Of a stretch of 64,000 bases of DNA, positions 55,463-63,273 are shown in pieces. A program made the translations under genes and the position numbers. Source of the stretch: Pelagerythrobacter aerophilus. Lineage in GTDB: Bacteria; Pseudomonadota; Alphaproteobacteria; Sphingomonadales; Sphingomonadaceae. Position 1 is the stretch's first letter, and each line of letters opens with the position of its first letter. Location: the NCBI RefSeq assembly GCF_003581645.1, contig NZ_QXFK01000016.1:186001-250000 (forward strand), given 5' to 3'. Under the pieces are notes generated by a model, which was not told the DNA's origin, did no database searches, and saw nothing but the letters and a program-made list of their open reading frames with translations.

Positions 55463-57046
55463 ATGACCAAACCCAAAGTCCTCATTTCCGACAAGATGGA
55501 CCCCAACGCCGCGCGCATTTTCGAGGAGCGCGGGTGCGAGGTCGACGTGAAGCCCGGCATGACGCCCGACGAACTCAAGGCCGTGATTGGCGAGTACGAC
55601 GGCCTTGCCATCCGCTCGGCGACCAAGGTGACCCGCGACATTCTCGATGCAGCGACCAACCTCAAGGTGATCGGCCGCGCCGGTATCGGGGTCGACAACG
55701 TCGATATTCCCTATGCCAGCTCCAAAGGCGTGGTGGTGATGAACACGCCGTTCGGCAACTCGATCACCACCGCCGAGCATGCGATCGCCCTGCTGATGGC
55801 GCTCGCTCGCCAGATCCCGGCGGCCGACACGCAGACCCAGCGCGGCGAATGGCCCAAGAGCGCGTTCATGGGCGTCGAAGTCACCGGCAAGACGCTCGGC
55901 CTGATCGGCGCCGGCAACATCGGCTCGATCGTCGCCAGCCGTGCGCTCGGCCTCAAGATGAAGGTCGTGGCCTTCGACCCGTTCCTGACGCCCGAGCGGG
56001 CGATCGAGCTCGGGGTCGAGAAGGTCGATCTCGAGACGCTTCTCGCGCGCGCCGATTTCATCACGCTGCATACGCCGCTGACCGATCAGACGCGCAACAT
56101 TCTCAGCCGCGAGAACCTCGGCAAGACCAAGCCCGGCGTGCGTATCGTCAACTGCGCGCGTGGTGGACTGGTCGACGAGGCGGCACTGAAGGAGCTGCTC
56201 GACAGCGGCCACGTCGCGGGCGCGGCGCTCGACGTGTTCCAGACCGAGCCGGCGAAGGATTCGCCGCTGTTCGGCACGCCGAATTTCATCTGCACCCCGC
56301 ACCTTGGCGCCTCGACCACCGAAGCGCAGGTCAACGTCGCCTTGCAGGTGGCGGAGCAGATGGCGGACTACCTCGTCAACGGCGGCGTCACCAATGCGCT
56401 CAACATGCCGAGCCTGAGCGCCGAGGAAGCGCCCAAACTGAAGCCCTACATGGCGCTGGCGGAAAACCTCGGCTCGCTCGTCGGCCAGCTCGCGCACGGC
56501 AATCTCGACAAGATCAGCATCGAGCGCGAAGGGCACGCCGCCGAACTCAGCGGCAAGCCGATCACCGGCGCCGTTCTGGCCGGTCTGATGCGAGAGTATT
56601 CGGACAGCGTGAACATGGTCAATGCGCCGTTCCTCGCCAAGGAACGCGGGATCGACGTGCGCGAAGTGCGGCACGATCGCGAAGGGGTGTACCACACGCT
56701 CGTCCGCGTCACGGTGGCAACCGAAGCCGGCGACCGCTCGGTCGCGGGCACGCTGTTCGGTGCCGGTGCGCCGCGCCTGGTCGAGATCTTCGGCGTCGCG
56801 ATCGAGGCGGATCTCAAGGGCAACATGCTCTACATCGTCAACGAGGATGCACCGGGCTTCATCGGCCGCATCGGTACGCTGCTGGGCCAGAACGGGATCA
56901 ACATCGGCACCTTCCACCTCGGCCGCCGCGATGCGGGCGGGGAGGCGGTGCTGCTGCTCTCGGTCGACCAGCCGATTCCGGACGACGTAGTGAAGCAGGC
57001 CTGCGCGCTCGAAGGCGTGCGGATGGTGAAGCCGCTGGCGTTCTGA
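55463..57046 (+). CDS. serA: D-3-phosphoglycerate dehydrogenase SerA
   Basis: First committed step of serine synthesis. 527 residues, the long form. Substrate-binding halves flank the NAD-binding domain (GLIGAGNIGSIVASRALG near 148-165; NCARGGLVDEAAL; catalytic His in CTPHLGASTTEAQ). An intervening ASB-type domain follows (about 320-450), then a C-terminal ACT domain (LYIVNEDAPGFIGRIGTLL) for serine feedback. The TTAVEHA-equivalent TTAEHAIALL is present. Serine supplies cysteine synthesis, linking to the sulfur cluster. Confidence 0.96.
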   Translation: MTKPKVLISDKMDPNAARIFEERGCEVDVKPGMTPDELKAVIGEYDGLAIRSATKVTRDILDAATNLKVIGRAGIGVDNVDIPYASSKGVVVMNTPFGNSITTAEHAIALLMALARQIPAADTQTQRGEWPKSAFMGVEVTGKTLGLIGAGNIGSIVASRALGLKMKVVAFDPFLTPERAIELGVEKVDLETLLARADFITLHTPLTDQTRNILSRENLGKTKPGVRIVNCARGGLVDEAALKELLDSGHVAGAALDVFQTEPAKDSPLFGTPNFICTPHLGASTTEAQVNVALQVAEQMADYLVNGGVTNALNMPSLSAEEAPKLKPYMALAENLGSLVGQLAHGNLDKISIEREGHAAELSGKPITGAVLAGLMREYSDSVNMVNAPFLAKERGIDVREVRHDREGVYHTLVRVTVATEAGDRSVAGTLFGAGAPRLVEIFGVAIEADLKGNMLYIVNEDAPGFIGRIGTLLGQNGINIGTFHLGRRDAGGEAVLLLSVDQPIPDDVVKQACALEGVRMVKPLAF

Positions 57047-57143
57047 CGACCCATGCGGCAGAGGGGCGGCGTCCCGCGGGACGCCGCTTCGCCGCAAGCC
57101 CGTCGCAAAGGACTGGCGCCGGCCAACGGAAGAGGGGAGCACA

Positions 57144-58250
57144 GTGACCGATCCCGACGATCTCCTGCCGGAAGGTCTTGAGGACCGTCTCCCGCGTCAG
57201 GCAGCGGCGCTGACCGCGGCCATGCGGGGTGCGCTCGACGTGCTCGACTCGCACGGATACGACCGCGTGCGGCCGCCGCTGGTGGAGTTCGAGCGGTCGC
57301 TGGCCGGGCGGATGGACGGCGTGCAGCCGCGGCGCATGTTCCGCTTCGTCGACCCGGCGAGCCTGCGCACGCTCGCGCTTCGCTCCGACATGACGCCGCA
57401 GATCGGCCGCATCGCCGCGACCAGCCTGGCCGGCGTGCCGCGCCCCGTGCGGCTGTGCTACGCCGGCGAAGTGGTGACGATCCGCGCCGACCAGCTCGAC
57501 CCGGCGCGCCAGAAGCTGCAGCTCGGTGCGGAGCTCGTCGGCAGCGACAGCGCCGAGGCGGCCGGGGAGATCGTCGCCCTGGCGGTCGAGGCTCTGGAAG
57601 CCGCCGGCGCGCGCGGCATATCGGTCGACTTCACCATGCCCGACCTGGTCGATACCCTGGCGGCCGACGCCCTGCCGATCCCACCCGAGCAGATCGAGGC
57701 TGTTCGGCGCGAGCTGGACATGAAGGATGCCGCCGGCCTGCGGCAGGCGGGCGGCGAGGCTTACGTGCCCTTGCTCTACGCCGCGGGCGAGTTTGGCGAA
57801 GCCATCGGCCGGGTCGCCGAAGTCGACAATCACGGTGCACTCGCAAGCCGGATCGAGGGGCTGCGCAAGGCCGCGGCGCGCGTGCCCGCCGGGGTGCGCT
57901 GCACGCTCGATCCCGCCGAGCGGCACGGCTTCGAATACCAGAGCTGGTTCGGCTTCATGCTCTACGCCGCGGGTGTCCGCGGTGCGGTCGGCCGGGGCGG
58001 CACATATTGCATCCGCGGGAGCGAGGAGCGCGCGACCGGCTTCTCGCTCTATCTCGACGGGCTCGCCGAAGCGGCGACCGGCACACCGCCCCGCGACACG
58101 CTCTACCTTCCGCTCGACCACGATAGCGGGGCGGCCGCGCGTCTGCGGGCGATCGGCTGGCGCACGGTGGCGGCGCTGTCCGAGGAGGACGATGCGCGCG
58201 CGCTTGGCTGCACGCACCGGCTCGAAGGCACCGAAGTTGTCCCGCTATAG
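57144..58250 (+). CDS. hisZ: ATP phosphoribosyltransferase regulatory subunit HisZ
   Basis: 368 residues related to histidyl-tRNA synthetase but lacking an anticodon-binding domain. GTG start at 57144 follows GAGGGGAG. Class II motifs remain in altered form: RPPLVEFERSL, LRSDMTPQIGRIAA (motif 2-like), and QSWFGFMLYAAGVRGAVGRGGTY. HisZ partners with a short-form HisG, which must be elsewhere. It sits between serA and purA, so the group supplies amino acids and nucleotides. Confidence 0.92.
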   Translation: MTDPDDLLPEGLEDRLPRQAAALTAAMRGALDVLDSHGYDRVRPPLVEFERSLAGRMDGVQPRRMFRFVDPASLRTLALRSDMTPQIGRIAATSLAGVPRPVRLCYAGEVVTIRADQLDPARQKLQLGAELVGSDSAEAAGEIVALAVEALEAAGARGISVDFTMPDLVDTLAADALPIPPEQIEAVRRELDMKDAAGLRQAGGEAYVPLLYAAGEFGEAIGRVAEVDNHGALASRIEGLRKAAARVPAGVRCTLDPAERHGFEYQSWFGFMLYAAGVRGAVGRGGTYCIRGSEERATGFSLYLDGLAEAATGTPPRDTLYLPLDHDSGAAARLRAIGWRTVAALSEEDDARALGCTHRLEGTEVVPL

Positions 58251-58330
58251 GCGCCTCGCGCCTTGCCCTTACTGCGCCCACGGCCTAACGCCCGGCGCGT
58301 TTTGATCGCACAGGAGCAGGTAGTCGCCGA

Positions 58331-59626
58331 ATGGCCAACGTAACCGTGATCGGCGCCCAGTGGGGCGATGAAGGCAAAGGCAAGATCGTCGACTGGCTCG
58401 CCAGCCGCGCCGACGCCGTGGTCCGCTTCCAGGGCGGGCACAATGCCGGCCACACGCTGGTGGTGGGCGACAAGGTCTACAAGCTCAGCCTGCTGCCCAG
58501 CGGCATTGTCACCGGCACGCTCTCGATAATCGGCAACGGCGTGGTGCTCGACCCGTGGGCGCTTAAGGCGGAGATCGAAAAGCTCGAAGGGCAGGGCGTG
58601 ACGATCACGCCGGACAACTTCGCGATTGCCGACAACTGCCCGCTGATCCTGCCGCTCCACCGCGATCTCGACGGTCTGCGGGAGACCGCGGCGGGTGCGG
58701 GCAAGATCGGCACCACCGGGCGCGGCATCGGCCCGGCCTACGAAGACAAGGTCGGCCGCCGCGCGATCCGGGTGTGCGATCTGGCGCATCTCGACCACCT
58801 CGAACCGCAGCTCGACCGCCTGTGTGCGCATCACGACGCGCTGCGCGCCGGGTTCGATCAGCCGCCGGTCGATCGGGACGAGCTGCTGGCCGACTTGCGC
58901 GAGATCGCGCCTTTCGTGCTCCAGTTCGCGCAGCCGGTGTGGAAGCGGCTCAAGAAAGTGCGCAAGGCCGGGGCGAAGATCCTATTCGAAGGCGCGCAGG
59001 GCGTGCTGCTCGACGTCGATCACGGCACGTATCCCTTCGTCACCAGCTCGAATACCGTCAGCGGCACGGCCGCGGCCGGATCGGGGCTGGGGCCGGGCAG
59101 CACCGGCTTCGTGCTCGGGATCGTCAAGGCCTACACCACGCGCGTCGGCAGCGGGCCGTTCCCGACCGAGCTGAACGACGACGTCGGCCAGCGGCTGGGC
59201 GAGCGCGGACACGAATTCGGCACCGTCACCGGCCGCCAGCGGCGCTGCGGCTGGTTCGATGCGGTGCTGGTGCGGCAGAGCTGCGCGATCAGCGGCGTGA
59301 CCGGGATCGCGCTGACCAAGCTCGACGTGCTCGACGGATTCGATACCGTGCGCATCTGCACCGGCTATCGCCTCGACGGAAAGATCCTCGACTACTTCCC
59401 CTCGCACGCCGCCGATCAGGCCGCGGTCGAGCCGATCTACGAGGAAATGGAAGGCTGGCGCGAGACCACCGCGGGCGCGCGGAGCTGGGCCGATCTTCCG
59501 GCACAGGCGATCAAGTACATCCAGCGCGTGCAGGAACTGATCGAAACGCCGGTCGCCCTGGTCTCCACCAGCCCCGAGCGTGAGGACACGATCCTCGTGC
59601 GCGACCCCTTCGTCGACCGGGGCTGA
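58331..59626 (+). CDS. purA: Adenylosuccinate synthetase PurA
   Basis: GTP-dependent first step from IMP to AMP. 431 residues. Signature [14 protein letters not shown] at residues 9-22; [43 protein letters not shown]; and the GTP motif VSTSPERED at the C-terminus. ATG 58331 is preceded by AGGAGCAGG. Separated from hisZ by 80 bases; the next gene has its own promoter. Confidence 0.97.
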   Translation: MANVTVIGAQWGDEGKGKIVDWLASRADAVVRFQGGHNAGHTLVVGDKVYKLSLLPSGIVTGTLSIIGNGVVLDPWALKAEIEKLEGQGVTITPDNFAIADNCPLILPLHRDLDGLRETAAGAGKIGTTGRGIGPAYEDKVGRRAIRVCDLAHLDHLEPQLDRLCAHHDALRAGFDQPPVDRDELLADLREIAPFVLQFAQPVWKRLKKVRKAGAKILFEGAQGVLLDVDHGTYPFVTSSNTVSGTAAAGSGLGPGSTGFVLGIVKAYTTRVGSGPFPTELNDDVGQRLGERGHEFGTVTGRQRRCGWFDAVLVRQSCAISGVTGIALTKLDVLDGFDTVRICTGYRLDGKILDYFPSHAADQAAVEPIYEEMEGWRETTAGARSWADLPAQAIKYIQRVQELIETPVALVSTSPEREDTILVRDPFVDRG

Positions 59627-59657
59627 ATTACCTCCATTCTTGACTTAACCCCGCTTT

Positions 59658-59672
59658 GTTCTACTCGTGTTC
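59658..59672. promoter_or_regulatory. Candidate LexA (SOS) box, GTTC-N7-GTTC
   Basis: GTTCTACTCGTGTTC, 27 bases before the MarR-like ATG, matches the direct-repeat LexA box of alphaproteobacteria exactly. A TTGACT -35-like hexamer is at 59640-59645, so the box would cover the -10 region, where a repressor acts best. A TTAACC sequence (59645-59650) overlaps the same stretch. Confidence 0.5.
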
Positions 59673-59698
59673 GCAGCTAAGCTTGCGGAGACGAGTGC

Positions 59699-60673
59699 AT
59701 GGGACAAGTGGATTTTGCCTACGATATGGTGGCGAACGGGGAGAGAGCGGCGCTCGCGGTAGCGATATACGCCGACCGCATGGAGCAGCGGCAGGCGATC
59801 GGCGAGGACGCGATGGCCGCGGGTTTGCGGCTGGGCGAACTGGGGTCGGTCGCATCGCTGGCCGAAGGCGACGTTCGAGTGCTAGCCGACGTGGTCGTGC
59901 TCGATTGCCCGGAAGCCGACGCCGCGACACTGGCTGCGCTTGCCCGGCTCGACGTGCGCGCCGCGCGCTCCGGTGCGCAGCTGGTGGTTTCGACGAGCAT
60001 GGCCGCGCTGGAGCCGGTCTTCGGCTGCCTCGATCTCTCGCGTGCGCAGATCCTGGTCGCCCCGACCCGGGCGGAGCGGGTGATCGCGCTCGGCAGCGCG
60101 CTCTCGGCCATTTCCGGTGCGCGCGTGCGCGAGCTTTCGGACGATGACCGGCTGACGCTGATCCGCCTGACCGAACAGGTCGGCGAGATCGCCGCGCGGC
60201 TCGATCGCCTGTCGGCCGGGCTGCCCGAGAAATCGAACGTCTTCCGGTTCGAATCACCTTCGCAGGATTACCGTGGCGGGGAGGAGAGTGCGGAGCGCGA
60301 GCTGCTGCGCAAGCCGCGCTCGCCACTGCCCGACCCGCGGCTGGTCCGCCGGATCATTCGCCAGCGGCGACTGCGCGCGAAATACTTCGGTGCGGAGTTC
60401 TTCGCCGATCCCGCGTGGGACATGCTGCTCGATCTCACCGCGGCGCGGGCCGAGCATGCGCGCGTATCGGTCAGCTCGCTGTGCATCGCGAGCGGCGTCC
60501 CGCCGACCACGGCGCTGCGCTGGATCGGGCAGATGACCGAGGCCGGGCTGTTCGAACGGCAGGAGGACCAGACCGACCGCCGCCGCGCCTTCATCACCCT
60601 CAGCGACCGCGCCGCCGACGCCATGGCCCGCTATTTCGAGGAACTGGGACGAGCGGCGGACGGGCTGGTCTAG
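59699..60673 (+). CDS. MarR-like winged-helix protein with an N-terminal receiver-like domain
   Basis: 324 residues. The C-terminal third (about 215-320) is a MarR/PadR-like winged helix: LRAKYFGAEFFADPAWDMLLDLTAAR, VSVSSLCIASGVPPTTALRWI, DQTDRRRAFITLS. Residues 1-140 look like an alpha/beta domain with alternating hydrophobic strands (ADVVVLDCPEADAATL, AQLVVSTSMAAL, QILVAPTRAERV), recalling a response-regulator receiver, but without clear phosphorylation geometry. A helix (150-175) joins them. No sensor kinase lies nearby. Target unknown. Confidence 0.75.
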   Translation: MGQVDFAYDMVANGERAALAVAIYADRMEQRQAIGEDAMAAGLRLGELGSVASLAEGDVRVLADVVVLDCPEADAATLAALARLDVRAARSGAQLVVSTSMAALEPVFGCLDLSRAQILVAPTRAERVIALGSALSAISGARVRELSDDDRLTLIRLTEQVGEIAARLDRLSAGLPEKSNVFRFESPSQDYRGGEESAERELLRKPRSPLPDPRLVRRIIRQRRLRAKYFGAEFFADPAWDMLLDLTAARAEHARVSVSSLCIASGVPPTTALRWIGQMTEAGLFERQEDQTDRRRAFITLSDRAADAMARYFEELGRAADGLV

Positions 60674-60749
60674 GGCGCGGTTAAAGGTTGGTGTGTCGGC
60701 GGGGCTGGGTTCTCCAAAGGGGCCGCCACCCGTCCCGGCGCGCCCCTCT

Positions 60750-60830
60750 CGTCATCCCAGCGCAAGCTGGGATCGCTCTCGGCCAGGTCGGACTTTGCTG
60801 CACGCGATCCCGGCGTTCGCTGGGATGACG
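60750..60830. repeat. Palindromic repeat element with CGTCATCCCAGCG ends
   Basis: 81 bp: a 27-base arm, a 27-base spacer and a second arm that is 24/27 inverted-identical. Each arm can fold on its own (ATCCCAGC-GCAA-GCTGGGAT in the first). Related copies occur at 61505 and 61619 and a fragment at 22152, so it is a dispersed REP/MITE-like family. Confidence 0.8.
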
Positions 60831-61500
60831 CAAGCGGCGGAAATGCACCCACGGCACCCACGCGAGAAATCCTCCGGCGGCGAACCCGGATGCGTGACGC
60901 CTGGTGAACTCGGATCGCGCGGCCGGTGCGGCATGCCAGGGGGCATGCGCGCGGGGTCGGGCGGTGGCGGTTTGCTTGCGAACGACCGACGGATGTGCCG
61001 CGGCGTGAGGTTCGCCGCACACGATCCGCTTGCCCGCCGCCGCCGCGGTGGGGCCCGGTTCGATCCCTGCGGTCCGGGAACGGCGGGCGCAGACGGCCGG
61101 GACTCGCCAAAAGTCCGCCCGTGCCCCGTGGCTGATCCGCCACGCCAGCGCGCGGTGTGCCGGCTGCCGGGAGACCCGGGGCTGATCGCCGGGTTCGCAA
61201 GGGCAGCGCGGGGACACCGCGGACATCCACATCCCGGCTTCCGGCGGAAGGGAGCGAGGCTTCCGGCTCCTTGAGGGGTACACCTGAGCCCTGTGCATCG
61301 CACGCCAGTCGCACCGGCCGCGCCGCTGGAGCGAAGAGCAGAGCCCATCGACCAGCGGAAGAGAGACAAGGCACCGTCGACTAGGTGCCTGCCCCGATCC
61401 TCGTTGCCTGGCGTTGAGGGCCACCAGGCGCGCACCCACTAACCCATATGGTTCATTTTGTCAAGATGGTTGGTGAAACGGGTGAGATGCGTTGTTTCCA
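60831..61500. other. About 670 bp without a convincing gene
   Basis: Very G+C-rich. All three minus-strand frames are open over most of the block (longest about 252 codons, 60681-61439), and one plus frame for 193 codons. None has a ribosome-binding site, domain or plausible composition (Arg/Pro-rich throughout). It could be a degraded mobile element, a structured RNA or simple stop-poor DNA. Confidence 0.5.
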
Positions 61501-61504
61501 CCCT

Positions 61505-61532
61505 CGTCATCCCAGCGCACGCTGGGATGACG
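61505..61532. repeat. Minimal copy of the CGTCATCCCAGCG palindrome
   Basis: CGTCATCCCAGCG, two bases, then CGCTGGGATGACG: a perfect 13-bp inverted repeat. It equals the terminal arms of the 60750 element joined directly, as if the centre had been deleted or the arms were the mobile unit. Confidence 0.8.
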
Positions 61533-61618
61533 GAGGATGCAGGTAACGGAAAATGCGGATGGGGCGACGCAAGGGAAGGCCCGCCGTGCCACCGCTTTGC
61601 CTTCTCCCGCCTCCTTTT

Positions 61619-61696
61619 GTCATCCCCCCGTAAGCGGGGACACAGGGTCCGCCGTCAGTTATGGATCCCCGCGTTCGCCGCGGAAGGGGCGACGAA
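61619..61696. repeat. Diverged copy of the palindromic repeat
   Basis: GTCATCCCCCCGTAAGCGGGGA ... GGATCCCCGCG TTCGCCGCGG resembles the same two-hairpin architecture with more mismatches. It ends just before the stop of the exporter gene at 61711 and could serve as its 3' end structure. Confidence 0.5.
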
Positions 61697-61710
61697 CCTT
61701 GGGGTTTCGC

Positions 61711-62283
61711 CTAGAGCCAGCCCGCAGTCTCCAGCAGCAGCCAGACGCCCACGGCCAGGAACAGCAGCGCCGCCGCGGCACGTACGGCGCCGAGGGGGAC
61801 GCGGGCGATCAGGGCGTTGCCGAGGAAGACCGCCGGGACGTTGGCGATCATCATCCCCAGCGTGGTACCGGCGGTGACGGTCAGCACGTTCTGGAACTGC
61901 GCGCCGAGCGCGATGGTGGCGACCTGCGTCTTGTCGCCCATCTCGACCAGGAAGAACGCCACCAGCGTCGCCAGGAAAGCCCCGAAGCGGGCCGGCTTCG
62001 GCGTCTCGTCCTCGTCGAGCTTGTCGGGCACCAGCGTCCACGCCGCCATGACGATGAAGGAGGCGGCGACCAGATAGCGGAACCAGATCCCGTCGAGCAG
62101 GAAGCTCGCGACCTCGCCCAGAAACGCAGCGAAGGCGTGGTTGGCGAGGGTGGCGAAGAGAATGCCGAGCACGATCGGCAGCGGTTGCTTGAACCGGGCC
62201 GCGAGCACGATCGCGAGCAACATGGTCTTGTCGCCGATCTCGGCGAGGGCGACCACGGCGGTCGATGTCAGAAAGGCTTCCAA
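61711..62283 (-). CDS. UPF0016/GDT1 family manganese exporter (MntX/TMEM165-like)
   Basis: 190 residues with six hydrophobic segments in two homologous halves, each with the family motif: EIGDKTMLLAI near residues 14-24 and EMGDKTQVATI near 113-123. These acidic motifs bind Ca2+/Mn2+. No ATG fits: TTG at 62283 (L-EAFLTSTAVV) is preceded by GGAG 8 bases upstream, while the in-frame ATG at 62355 would add a non-family Arg/Cys-rich stretch. The manganese riboswitch upstream (62381-62468) identifies the substrate. Confidence 0.88.
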   Translation of the reverse strand: MEAFLTSTAVVALAEIGDKTMLLAIVLAARFKQPLPIVLGILFATLANHAFAAFLGEVASFLLDGIWFRYLVAASFIVMAAWTLVPDKLDEDETPKPARFGAFLATLVAFFLVEMGDKTQVATIALGAQFQNVLTVTAGTTLGMMIANVPAVFLGNALIARVPLGAVRAAAALLFLAVGVWLLLETAGWL

Positions 62284-62380
62284 GATGAATCTCCGGGCCG
62301 GGCAGCGACAAGACGAACGGCATCGCACCGCGCGCCCGGCCAGGCGGGGTGCCATGCCATCGGTCTCGCCCGAACGGTGT

Positions 62381-62468
62381 CCCGTCCCCCGCGCGCCACG
62401 GCCTCTCGGCCGAGTATGTTGACGCGCAGGCCCGCCCGCAGGCGGTCGGCTACTCCCCAGATGACGGG
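62381..62468 (-). ncRNA. yybP-ykoY manganese riboswitch
   Basis: On the minus strand the two invariant halves are both present: GGGGAGTAGCC and CAACATACTCGG, in the correct order. The closing stem P1 is CCCGTC (62463-62468) with GACGGG (62381-62386). A GC-rich hairpin joins them. About 100 bases downstream is the exporter's TTG start. The yybP-ykoY class senses Mn2+ and turns on exporters of this very family, so motif and gene agree. Confidence 0.88.
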
Positions 62469-62496
62469 CCGGGCCTAGCCACGCGGTTCGTGAAGA

Positions 62497-63273
62497 TCAA
62501 CCCGCCGTGGTTCGGCGCAGGATGACAGTGTGTCCATGTCCGGAAAAGTTGCCGGGCAAGGGCTTGCGCACGGCATCGGCGCGCGCGCGGTTCAGGATCG
62601 CGAGGGACACGTCGGCATCGTGCAGGATCGTGTCGGCCTCGCCCAGCAGCCGCGCCTGCCGCAATGTCAGATCGTCGGGGTCGTCGCTGGCGAGCACGAT
62701 CTCCACGCAGGAGCTGGCGGCACCATCGGCGGCATCGTCCAGCCATTCTTCGATCCGTTCCGCCGAGTCCTCCCGCAAGGGATCGAGCGGACCGCCTTCC
62801 GCCAGCGCGGCATCGAGCGCGCGGCGGCGATCGGCGGTATCCGGAAAGCGCCCGCGGATCGCCTCGCGCGCGGCATAGAGCCCCTCCGCCAGCCGCCCGA
62901 GCGATGGCGGCAGCAGCGCCTCCAGCCGCAGCCGCACGTGCTTGGCCAGCCCTGCCGAGGCGCCGCCGGTCCCCACCGCGACCAGCACCGGATCGCGGTC
63001 GAGCACGCTCGGCACGGTGAAATCGCACAGCTCGGGCCGGTCGGTCACATTAACCAGCAGCCCCTTGCCCTTCAGCCGCATGGCCGCCGCTTTGGCCTCC
63101 TGCGCGTCGTCGAGCGCGACGAACGCGAGCCGCGCATGATGCGCCTCCGCCTCGCCGCAGCACTGGCCGTCTGCGCGTTCGACCAGCCGCCGCTTCGCCT
63201 CCGCCGCATCGCCATCGCCGAGCACGACCACGCGCTCGCCCGCGACCCGGTGGAAGAGCGGCAGGCTCCTCAT
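62497..63273 (-). CDS. cysG: Siroheme synthase N-terminal part (precorrin-2 dehydrogenase/ferrochelatase) with vestigial methyltransferase tail
   Basis: 258 residues against about 457 for bifunctional CysG. The NAD-binding Rossmann domain starts VVVLGDGDAAEAKRRL (residues 14-29), then the dimerisation and helical parts (about 113-185), with a family-like VNVTDRPELCDF and GTGGASAGLA. Residues about 188-240 (EIVLASDDPDDLTLRQARLL onward) align in pattern with the start of the SUMT domain, but the SAM loop GAGPGDP is replaced by ASDDPDD and the rest is missing. CobA at 27582 supplies methylation. The start overlaps the lysA stop. Confidence 0.88.
   Translation of the reverse strand: MRSLPLFHRVAGERVVVLGDGDAAEAKRRLVERADGQCCGEAEAHHARLAFVALDDAQEAKAAAMRLKGKGLLVNVTDRPELCDFTVPSVLDRDPVLVAVGTGGASAGLAKHVRLRLEALLPPSLGRLAEGLYAAREAIRGRFPDTADRRRALDAALAEGGPLDPLREDSAERIEEWLDDAADGAASSCVEIVLASDDPDDLTLRQARLLGEADTILHDADVSLAILNRARADAVRKPLPGNFSGHGHTVILRRTTAG

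Noticed and set aside
60681-61439. 252-codon minus-strand ORF as a real gene
   Set aside because: No domain, composition the same as other frames, and it includes repeat DNA.
62284-62355. N-terminal extension of the exporter from ATG 62355
   Set aside because: Adds Arg/Cys-rich residues not expected for the family and runs into the riboswitch expression platform; TTG 62283 has a well-placed GGAG.
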